The notes under the pieces are model-generated. The model made no database searches. It was given only the letters and a program-made list of their open reading frames with translations, and was not told the DNA's origin. From Desulfobacteraceae bacterium (lineage in GTDB: Bacteria > Desulfobacterota > Desulfobulbia > Desulfobulbales > Desulfobulbaceae): a DNA stretch of 25,348 nucleotides. This document shows positions 1-7,506 of this stretch, piece by piece (the stretch's first letter is position 1; each line of letters starts with the position of its first letter). Location of the stretch: the NCBI GenBank assembly GCA_022837185.1, contig JALHJD010000010.1, positions 1-25,348 of the forward strand, written 5' to 3'. Made by a program: the position numbers and the translations under genes.

Positions 1-1196
<1,196 letters not shown>

Positions 1197-2644
1197 ATGT
1201 CCCGCAGAACATGGAAAATAGCCGTCTTCCTTGCCTGGTTTGTCCTGCTCGGCCTGCTGGCATCAAGGGACCTGTTCGTCCCGGTCATGGACAGCGGGGA
1301 GGAGGCCGTTCTCCGGAAAGCCAGGCAGGAAAAATATTACGGCATCTGGTTCAACGGCCAGCGGATCGGCTACGTGGTCGAAATCATGCGCCCCCGGGGA
1401 GAGGACTTCATCCTCGACCAGGAGGCGCACCTGCTGCTCAATGTCCTGGACACCACCCAGCCCGTCGACATGCGGGTCAGGGCGACGCTTTCCGGTTCCC
1501 TGCGGCTGCTGGACTTCACCTTCCGCTTCACCTCGCCCTTTTCCACCATGGAGGCGGAAGGCACGGTTGAGGGCACCAGGGTCTCCTTCCGCCTGGACAC
1601 CGGCCAGGCGACGATCGCCGATACCGTTTCCCTGCCCGAACCGCCCCTTTTGGCAATCAATGACCGGGGCTACCTGCTGGACCGCCTGAGCGGACCCGGG
1701 CAGAAAATCCGGGTCCCTTCCTTCGACCCGCTTTCCCTGTCCGCCAGGGAGTCGATCATCACCTACCACGGCCAGGAAAAAATTGTCGTCCGCGGCAGGC
1801 TGCAGCTCCTGCACCGGTTTTCGGAGGCCCTCGCCGGCATGCGGACCAGCTTCTGGACCGATGAGGCCGGCAAGGTCATCATGGAAGAGTCGCCGGCCGG
1901 GTTCAAATTCATTGCCGAGCCGGAGTTCCGGGCCCGGGATATCGTCCGGCCCGGCACCGAATGCTCAGCGCGGTCGCCGTCCCGTTCACCGGGGACCTGC
2001 CCGCCCCCGGTGCCGGAGACGTCACCTACCGCGTCACCATGCCGCCGGACCTCGACTTCGAGCTGGCCGGCGGCCGCCAGACGGTCGAGGGGGACCTGCT
2101 GCGCGTCACCCTGGAGCAGATGCCCGAACGCACCGCCCTTGCCGGCTCCGGGAATTGCGGGCCCGGCCGATATCTTGAACCCAGCCGCTACGTGCAGGCG
2201 GACAACGGGGAAATCATCGCCCAGGCCGCCGCCATCGTCGGTCCGGAAACCGACCCGGCCGTCCGGGTCCGCCTCCTGGCCCGCTGGGTCCATGCAAACC
2301 TGGAGAAAAGACCGGTCATCGGCCTGCCGGACGCGCTGACGACGCTCAAAAGCCGCAAGGGCGACTGCAGCGAGCATGCATCCCTGTTTGCCGCCCTGGC
2401 CCGTTCCCTGGGCATCCCGACCGCCATCGCCACAGGGGTGACCCTGCAGCATGACGCCTTTTACTATCATGCCTGGAACGAGGTCTGCCTCGGCGGCCAA
2501 TGGTACAGCCTGGACACCACCACGGACCAGCTCCCGGCGGACCTGTACCACATCCGTTTCGCCCGGGGGGACATTGAACAGCAGCTCATGATAGGCGGAC
2601 TGCTGGGCAATCTGGAGATTGAAATCGTTTCGCCGCCCCGATGA
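1197..2644 (+). pseudogene. Transglutaminase-like envelope protein, reading frame broken near 1961
   Basis: Read as one gene with a frame change, this encodes a protein of roughly 480 residues. The first part (from ATG 1197) has one N-terminal hydrophobic segment (IAVFLAWFVLLGLLA), so it is probably membrane-anchored with the rest outside the cytoplasm. It then runs as a soluble beta-rich domain (YYGIWFNGQRIGYVVE onward) up to about E255. From 1962 that frame turns into proline/serine/arginine-rich low-complexity sequence typical of a wrong frame and ends only at 2339. The continuation lies in the frame starting at ATG 1961, which holds the catalytic domain. One extra base between GA and ATG at 1959-1961 would join the two parts. 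This may be a real mutation or a sequencing error. No good Shine-Dalgarno precedes 1197. It heads the operon with the ABC transporter. Confidence 0.75.
1961..2644 (+). CDS. Transglutaminase-like catalytic domain (C-terminal part of the frameshifted gene)
   Basis: This frame (227 residues from ATG 1961) contains a transglutaminase-like fold with the Cys-His-Asp triad in the usual order: C136 in KGDCSEHASLFAALAR, H170 in FYYHAWNEV and D185 in WYSLDTTTD. The family includes proteases and amide-modifying enzymes, so the substrate cannot be read from sequence. About 90 residues before the domain continue the beta-rich region of the upstream frame, which argues that this is not a separate gene, and no ribosome-binding site precedes ATG 1961. 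The stop (2642-2644) lies four bases before the ATG of the ABC ATPase. The catalytic residues are intact. If the frameshift is real, the domain is made only by internal initiation or not at all. Confidence 0.7.
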   Translation: MLSAVAVPFTGDLPAPGAGDVTYRVTMPPDLDFELAGGRQTVEGDLLRVTLEQMPERTALAGSGNCGPGRYLEPSRYVQADNGEIIAQAAAIVGPETDPAVRVRLLARWVHANLEKRPVIGLPDALTTLKSRKGDCSEHASLFAALARSLGIPTAIATGVTLQHDAFYYHAWNEVCLGGQWYSLDTTTDQLPADLYHIRFARGDIEQQLMIGGLLGNLEIEIVSPPR

Positions 2645-2648
2645 GGAC

Positions 2649-3419
2649 ATGGAAATACTGCGCATCGACCACCTGACCAAGCGGTTCGGCGGCTTCACCG
2701 CCGTCAACGATGTCTCCCTGTCCGTGCAGGCCGGCGAGATATGCGGCTTTCTCGGACCCAACGGCGCCGGCAAGACAACGACGTTCAAAATGATCGCCGG
2801 CCTGCTGGAGCCCGACGGCGGCACCATACTGATCAACGGCCGGAACCTGGCCGCGGATCCCGCCGCCTGCAAGAGGGAGACCGGTTATGTGCCCGACCGG
2901 CCGTGGCTGTACGAAAAACTCACCGGCCGGGAATTCCTCCAGTTCATCGCCAGCCTGTACGCCATGGAGGAGGACCTGTTTCAGTCCGCTTCCGCCCGGC
3001 TCCTGCACCTGTTCGACCTGGCGGAATGGCAGGATCATCTGATCGAAAGCTATTCCCACGGCATGCGCCAGAAGCTGGTCATGACCTCGGTACTGATGCT
3101 CGACCAGCCGCTGCTGGTCATCGACGAACCCATGGTCGGCCTCGATCCCAAATCCGCCCGGCTGGTCAAGGAGCTGTTCAAGCAGCGGGCGCGCGGCGGG
3201 ACGGCCCTCTTTCTCTCCACCCATTCCCTCGAAATCGCCGAAGACCTGTGCCACCGGATCATCATCATCACCGAGGGCAGACTGCGGACGGCCGGAACCA
3301 TGGAAGAGCTGCGGGCCGAGGCGGGCCGGGCCGATTCCGGCCTGGAAGACATTTTTCTGGCCCTGACCGGCGCCTGGGAACTGCAGCAGGTCATCGCCGC
3401 CCTCAGGGACCGTTCATGA
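2649..3419 (+). CDS. ABC transporter ATP-binding protein (ABC-2 exporter type)
   Basis: This is the nucleotide-binding subunit that should drive the permease encoded directly downstream. In the 256 residues from ATG 2649 I see Walker A GPNGAGKTT (about residues 36-44), the signature YSHGMRQKL in place of the classical LSGGQ, Walker B LLVIDEPMVGLDP with its catalytic Glu, and the H-loop histidine in LSTHSLEIAED. The signature variant and short length fit the CcmA/ABC-2 drug-exporter-like class. An in-frame TTG at 2619 would add ten residues overlapping the upstream gene. I prefer 2649 because it lies four bases after the upstream stop and the family core begins there. The last four bases (ATGA, 3416-3419) overlap the permease start, so translation is probably coupled. 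The substrate is unknown. Confidence 0.93.
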   Translation: MEILRIDHLTKRFGGFTAVNDVSLSVQAGEICGFLGPNGAGKTTTFKMIAGLLEPDGGTILINGRNLAADPAACKRETGYVPDRPWLYEKLTGREFLQFIASLYAMEEDLFQSASARLLHLFDLAEWQDHLIESYSHGMRQKLVMTSVLMLDQPLLVIDEPMVGLDPKSARLVKELFKQRARGGTALFLSTHSLEIAEDLCHRIIIITEGRLRTAGTMEELRAEAGRADSGLEDIFLALTGAWELQQVIAALRDRS

Positions 3420-5071
3420 ACCCGCTGTTCAAACCGTTCCTCCTCGGCCTGCGCAACCGGTTTTTTCCGGGCCGGCGGATCGCTTCCAGGACACTCCTTG
3501 TTTTCCTGTTCGGGGCCTTCCTTTTTTTCGCCCTCTATCTCGTCAGCCTCAAGACGGTTTCCTACTTCCACAGCCAGAATGAACTCGGGGTCATCCTCAG
3601 CCTGAAAATCTTTCAGATGGCCTGGGTCATTGTCTTCACCATGCTGATTTTTTCCAGCATGGTATCCGGCGTCTCCGCCGTTTTCCTCGCCCGGGACAAT
3701 GAAATCATCTTCGCGTCGCCGGTGGGCCTTGCCGATCTGTACCGGATGCGCTACCTGACGACCACCCTCTACACCTCATGGATGGTGGTCGTTTTTTCCC
3801 TTCCCGTTTTCGGGGCCTACGGACGGATATTCCAGGCCGGACCGCTGTACCCGCTTCTGCTGGCCGGATCCCTTGTAAGCGTCACCGCCATGGCCGCCGC
3901 CATCGGGCTTGCGGTCACCGTCGCCCTGGTCAGAATCTTTCCGGCCCGCCGGACCAGGGACATTATCGTCTATCTCTCCCTGCTCTTCGGCATCCTCCTG
4001 TATCTTGTCATCCGGCTCCTCCGGCCGGAGGAACTGGCCGACCCGGAACGGTTCCCCGATTTCATCGAATACCTGTCCAGCCTGTCGACCCCGGCAACTC
4101 CCCTCCTCCCGCCAAGCTGGGCCTCAAACCTGCTGACCGGATACCTGCAGGACCGCTCCATGGACTGGCTCCTTGGCGGACTGCTGATGCTCACCCCCCT
4201 CGTTCTCTATTATGGGGGTGAGTGGGTCATGACCCGCCTTTTTTTTACCGGTTTCAGCCGGGCCCAGGAATCGTTCGGCGGCTCCCGCCGCTTCCGGCCG
4301 AAAAGATACCGCCCCGCCCCGATGCTCTGGCTGTTCCGCAAGGAGCTTAAAATGTTCCTGCGCGATTCCGCCCAGTGGTCCCAGCTCTTTCTCATCGGCG
4401 CCCTGGTCGTTGTCTACCTCTACAATTTCAAGGTCCTGCCCCTTGACCGTTCGCCCATCCCGGCCGAAGCCGTCGCCAACCTCATCGCCTACGCCAATAT
4501 CGCCCTCACCGGTTTCATTGTCGCCTCCCTCAGCGCCAGGTTCGTCTACCCGTCCATCGGCTCCGAGGGAGGGGCCTTCGGCCTCATCCTCACCGCGCCC
4601 ATCTCCCTCCGGCGCTACATGTTCTACAAGTACCTGTTCTACGTCCTGCCCTTCACAGCCCTGACCCTGATTCTGCTGGCCGCGAGCAACCGCCTGCTCG
4701 GCATTGCCGGGCCGATGTGGTGGATCACCCTGGTCACCGGACTGATCATTACCTGGAGCGTGGTGGCTGTTGCCCTCGGTTTCGGGGCGATGTTCGCCGA
4801 TTTCAAGGCCGAGAGCCAGGCCGCGGCGCTGGGCGGGTTCGGCGCCGTGCTTTTTCTTTTTACCGCCGTTGCCTTTGAGCTGCTGACCATTACGGCGGCA
4901 GCCATCCCGGCCTACAGGCTGGTGCGCAGCTGGAGATGGGGCCTGCACGGCTCGGCCCCCATCGTGGTCCAGACGTCCGGAGTGTTTCTGCTCATTTTGC
5001 TGCTGGGTTGCCTGGTCTCGCTGGTCAGCCTGCGCAGGGGTATGGAAAAACTGGGGGAGAATTTTCGCTGA
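3416..5071 (+). CDS. ABC-2 type transporter permease, large 12-segment form
   Basis: The product is a 551-residue integral membrane protein. I count about twelve hydrophobic segments, beginning with LLVFLFGAFLFFALYLVSL and ending with VFLLILLLGCLVSLVSL. A central hydrophilic stretch (RAQESFGGSRRFRPKRYRPA) precedes LWLFRKELKMFLRDSAQWSQ, a layout seen in the putative ABC permease family of about 550 residues, apparently two ABC-2 halves fused. The same frame is open far upstream (from 2741), but that part is a shadow of the ATPase gene. The ATG at 3416 overlaps the ATPase stop by four bases. Together with the ATPase it should form an inner-membrane exporter. The transglutaminase-like protein encoded first in the operon may act on its substrate or on the envelope. 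No substrate can be inferred. Confidence 0.9.
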   Translation: MNPLFKPFLLGLRNRFFPGRRIASRTLLVFLFGAFLFFALYLVSLKTVSYFHSQNELGVILSLKIFQMAWVIVFTMLIFSSMVSGVSAVFLARDNEIIFASPVGLADLYRMRYLTTTLYTSWMVVVFSLPVFGAYGRIFQAGPLYPLLLAGSLVSVTAMAAAIGLAVTVALVRIFPARRTRDIIVYLSLLFGILLYLVIRLLRPEELADPERFPDFIEYLSSLSTPATPLLPPSWASNLLTGYLQDRSMDWLLGGLLMLTPLVLYYGGEWVMTRLFFTGFSRAQESFGGSRRFRPKRYRPAPMLWLFRKELKMFLRDSAQWSQLFLIGALVVVYLYNFKVLPLDRSPIPAEAVANLIAYANIALTGFIVASLSARFVYPSIGSEGGAFGLILTAPISLRRYMFYKYLFYVLPFTALTLILLAASNRLLGIAGPMWWITLVTGLIITWSVVAVALGFGAMFADFKAESQAAALGGFGAVLFLFTAVAFELLTITAAAIPAYRLVRSWRWGLHGSAPIVVQTSGVFLLILLLGCLVSLVSLRRGMEKLGENFR

Positions 5072-5108
5072 CCGGGATGGAATTCCGGCCGGTTCGTGAA
5101 CGGAGAGG

Positions 5109-5477
5109 ATGATGTCGACGATGCGCCGATGGTTTTATCTGCTGGTTGGCTTTACTTTTCCCATTTTCTGGGTTTTGCACGCCATGGGCTTCCTCGGGGT
5201 GCTCTACCGGCCGGTCCAGTATCTTTTTGCCACCACGGCCACCGGCTGGCCGTCACTCGTTTCGGCGCTCCTGCTCTACTTCGCGGCCGCTGCCGTGTTC
5301 GAACTCCTCTGCCGGCCGCAGCGGGGAATCAGCCCTGAATGGCATACCCCCCGTCAACCACCACGACCTGGCCGTGAATCATCCTCGCCAGATCACTGCA
5401 GAGAAAAAGAGCGACATCGGCAACATCCTCGGGAAGGGTCAGACGGCCCAGGGGAGTCCGTTTCAGGGAAGCGTTGA
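5109..5477 (+). CDS. Possible small membrane protein at the end of the ABC operon
   Basis: The ORF gives 122 residues; starts at 5109, 5112 or 5121 are all possible. A GGAGAGG run (5102-5108) fits the start at 5112 only with short spacing and ATG 5121 with a long one. The first 75 or so residues look like a real small membrane protein: two hydrophobic segments (WFYLLVGFTFPIFWVLHAMG and SLVSALLLYFAAAAVFELLC) separated by a short loop. The last 45 or so residues are Arg/Pro/Ser-rich and lie antisense to the 3' end of fabL (overlap 149 bases), so they resemble shadow sequence. Either the protein has acquired a random tail or the true end is near 5337, where another frame has a stop. I do not recognise a family. 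It lies 37 bases after the permease gene and is probably co-transcribed. Confidence 0.45.
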   Translation: MMSTMRRWFYLLVGFTFPIFWVLHAMGFLGVLYRPVQYLFATTATGWPSLVSALLLYFAAAAVFELLCRPQRGISPEWHTPRQPPRPGRESSSPDHCREKERHRQHPREGSDGPGESVSGKR

Positions 5478-6081
5478 TGATCTCGTCCCGGTTGGGAAAT
5501 TTTTTCAGGGCATCGGTATCGACCACCCCGGCGCTGATGGTGTTGATATTGATTCCCCGGGGGCCGAGTTCGACGGCCAGATGCCGGACCAGGGATTCAA
5601 GGGCGGCCTTGGAAGCACCGACCACGGTGTAATTGGGCACGGCCCGGACGGCGCCGAGACTGGAAACGGCCATTATCCTGCTGCCGGGCGACATCATCGG
5701 CACCGCATGCTGGGTCAGGGTAAGGAGGGCGCGGGCGTTGATGTCCATGGCCCAGTTCCAGTGCCTGGTGGTCAGCTCCATGGCCGGCTTCAATACTCCC
5801 GAAGCGGCATTGCTGACCAGGATATCGAGATGGTCGTACCGTTTCCGGATATCCTCGAACATCCGGACGACATCGTCCTCCTGGGCGACATTTGCCTTGA
5901 CGGCCAGGCAGCGCATCCCCTTTGCCTCGATGGCGGCAACGGTTTCCTCGGCGTCCCTCCGATGCCGCACGTAGTTGATCACCACATCGGCGCCGTTTTC
6001 CGCCAGGCGCAGGGCAATGGCACGGCCTATGCCCCTGGATCCACCGGTTATCAGGGCTACTCGTCCTTCAAGGTTAAACAT
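5329..6081 (-). CDS. fabL: Enoyl-[acyl-carrier-protein] reductase, FabL type (SDR family)
   Basis: It should reduce trans-2-enoyl-ACP with NADPH, the last step of each fatty acid elongation cycle, in the cytoplasm. The 250-residue protein has the SDR nucleotide motif GGSRGIG (13-19), NAASGVLKPAMEL and the catalytic pair in YTVVGASKAALE with Y151 and K158. That Y-x6-K spacing is typical of enoyl-ACP reductases, whereas FabG ketoreductases use Y-x3-K. DTDALKKFPNR and the NAASGVL block resemble Bacillus FabL as I remember it. I chose ATG 6081 because GGAGAG lies just before it on the minus strand and the SDR core starts there. Longer forms from 6096 or 6168 add residues that do not look like family sequence. 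It follows the DUF362 gene with a 90-base gap. A generic FabG-like annotation is the main alternative. Confidence 0.85.
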   Translation of the reverse strand: MFNLEGRVALITGGSRGIGRAIALRLAENGADVVINYVRHRRDAEETVAAIEAKGMRCLAVKANVAQEDDVVRMFEDIRKRYDHLDILVSNAASGVLKPAMELTTRHWNWAMDINARALLTLTQHAVPMMSPGSRIMAVSSLGAVRAVPNYTVVGASKAALESLVRHLAVELGPRGININTISAGVVDTDALKKFPNRDEIINASLKRTPLGRLTLPEDVADVALFLCSDLARMIHGQVVVVDGGYAIQG

Positions 6082-6171
6082 CTTATTTCTCTCCATCGAC
6101 GGGAATTGTGTCGGTGTACGGCAGGCAGTGGGAATGTAATACGTTACCGGCGGGAATGCAACAGGCAAGAA

Positions 6172-7113
6172 TCAGTCCGATCCGTCGTTTTGCTGCAGGA
6201 TTCTCCTGCAGCTGCCGCGGAGAAAACGAAAGAAGCTGAAGCGGATCGGAGCGAGCTGCTGCGGAACCTCAAATCCCTGCACCCGTAAATCCCGCGGCGT
6301 TCGGAGGGGAAAATCCAGGTCGTCGAATCGGCTGCCGGGCAGGCCCGCACGCATGCAGGCCGCCATAAGGGGACTGACCTGGGGCGACACGCCGATGATA
6401 TCGAGCACGGCCCGGTCAACCGCCACGGGATTGGCTGAACAGGCCGTCATGCCGAGGGCGAACCCTCTGCCGCGCAACGGTCCGGTTCTGTCCATGCCCA
6501 CAATGCCGTCCACAATCGTCATACCATTTGGTAATACGGAGAGCAATTCGACCAGGTGAAACTCGAATACCCCCGCCCGGCCGCCGTGCACCATATGCCA
6601 GAGGGGTTTGCGCATGCCGGCCAGGCAGCCGAAAAAATTCTTTACCGCCCCTGACACGCGGAGCTGGGCATGGGCTTTTACCTTCGGCAGATTGACCAGC
6701 AGGTCGCAATCCAGGGCATCCGCCGCCAGGCCCGCCCTGATTCCCGAGGGCAGGGAGACCATTCTTACATTCTTGAAATTGGTAACTACCACTCCACGCT
6801 TCCGCAGGCTCTCCAAACAGCCGATTCTGTGCAACACCGACTGGGCCGTGCCAAAGGCCGGAGAATCGCCCACGGTGACCACGCAGCCCCTGTCGAGGAA
6901 CCATTCCGCGGCGGCGAGAATGAACTTGCCGTCGGTGCAGGCAAGGGGTCCTGATCTGGCGCTGATCAGATTGGGCTTGAGGAGAATTTTCGCCGATCGG
7001 AGCTGCAGCTGAGCCGCGCATGCCGACCACACGGCATCCAACCTTTCGGCCAGGAGAGGGGCATCGTATGATCCGCACCGGGCAAGCGCCACTGACTTTG
7101 ATTGCAGGTCCAT
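6172..7113 (-). CDS. DUF362 domain-containing protein
   Basis: The 313-residue product carries the DUF362 core: ILLKPNLISARSG, then FILAAAEWFLDRGCVVTVGDSPAFG, DLLVNLPKVKAHAQLRVSGAVKNFFG and TIVDGIVGMDRTGP. No biochemical role of the family is known to me well enough to assign one. Many relatives carry a C-terminal ferredoxin-like cluster domain; this one ends without a Cys-x2-Cys-x2-Cys motif. There is no signal peptide. The start ATG (7113) has no Shine-Dalgarno: only six bases (GGCGCG) separate it from the U-tract of a strong intrinsic terminator. A GTG at codon 8 is an alternative start but also lacks a binding site. It lies upstream of fabL and may share a transcript with it. Confidence 0.85.
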   Translation of the reverse strand: MDLQSKSVALARCGSYDAPLLAERLDAVWSACAAQLQLRSAKILLKPNLISARSGPLACTDGKFILAAAEWFLDRGCVVTVGDSPAFGTAQSVLHRIGCLESLRKRGVVVTNFKNVRMVSLPSGIRAGLAADALDCDLLVNLPKVKAHAQLRVSGAVKNFFGCLAGMRKPLWHMVHGGRAGVFEFHLVELLSVLPNGMTIVDGIVGMDRTGPLRGRGFALGMTACSANPVAVDRAVLDIIGVSPQVSPLMAACMRAGLPGSRFDDLDFPLRTPRDLRVQGFEVPQQLAPIRFSFFRFLRGSCRRILQQNDGSD

Positions 7114-7119
7114 CGCGCC

Positions 7120-7157
7120 AAAAAAAAACCGGCTCAGCCGGGAAACGGCTGAGCCGG
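7120..7157 (-). terminator. Strong intrinsic terminator directly before the DUF362 start codon
   Basis: A perfect 12-base-pair stem (7129-7140 with 7146-7157, five-base loop) is followed on the minus strand by nine uninterrupted T residues (7128-7120). The plus strand lacks a T-run after the stem, so it acts on minus-strand transcripts. It would stop read-through from serA-acn, or act as an attenuator for DUF362, whose ATG lies six bases beyond the T-run. Confidence 0.9.
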
Positions 7158-7506
7158 TAAAAAGGAGAGAAGAGATGAAGAATTACTCATAATCGTGCAA
7201 CTTCCATGCCCGAAATCAACTTTTTTTCTTATTTCCGGATTTCGCCTGAATTCAAACGCTTAGATGGAGGATGAGCGGAACAGATCCTGTTCTCCCCCGG
7301 CCTGGCGTACAACTTTTTTTACCCCCGCCGTGGGCCTGGAGGCGAAAAAGCCCGGCAAAGCAGCTCAAATACAGGGTGTTAGACTGCGGATTTCGTGCCG
7401 ATAACAATTTGAACCGCGGTACAAAAATAAATATCCGGATATCGGCCCTGCCGGACCCGGTTCCGCCGCCCAACTGCCCGGCGGCCCGGGTGTTATAGAA
7501 GTGCCA
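7158..7506. other. Intergenic region between acn and DUF362
   Basis: About 350 bases without a convincing gene. It holds the sigma-54-like motif described separately and a perfect 12-base palindrome ATATCCGGATAT at 7431-7442, which could be an operator. Two short ORFs (plus 7271-7498 and minus 7252-7473) overlap each other antisense, show no family resemblance and have no usable ribosome-binding sites, so I do not call them. No tRNA cloverleaf or known small RNA is visible. A GC-rich stretch just after the acn stop (7485-7497) can fold but has no T-run. Confidence 0.5.
7196..7211 (-). promoter_or_regulatory. Sigma-54-like -24/-12 promoter motif upstream of DUF362
   Basis: The minus strand reads GGGCATGGAAGTTGCA. 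Against the sigma-54 consensus (TGGCACG-R-N3-TTGCW) it has GG and GC ten bases apart and 11 of 13 defined positions match. Transcription would begin near 7185 and run straight into the terminator hairpin at 7157-7129. No enhancer-binding regulator gene is visible nearby. A chance match is possible. Confidence 0.4.

Noticed and set aside
1950..1970. Programmed ribosomal frameshifting in the transglutaminase gene
   Set aside because: No slippery heptamer, downstream structure or Shine-Dalgarno-like stimulator is apparent; a base deletion is simpler.
2741..3415. Open frame upstream of the permease start, giving a 776-residue ORF
   Set aside because: It is antisense-like low-complexity sequence in another frame of the ABC ATPase gene; the permease begins at ATG 3416.
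5072..5108. Separate promoter for the small membrane ORF
   Set aside because: The 37-base spacer has no recognisable -35/-10 pair and operon transcription explains expression.
7252..7498. Two short overlapping ORFs in the acn-DUF362 spacer
   Set aside because: They are mutually antisense, lack spaced ribosome-binding sites (the purine run before 7271 directly abuts the ATG) and match no family I know.
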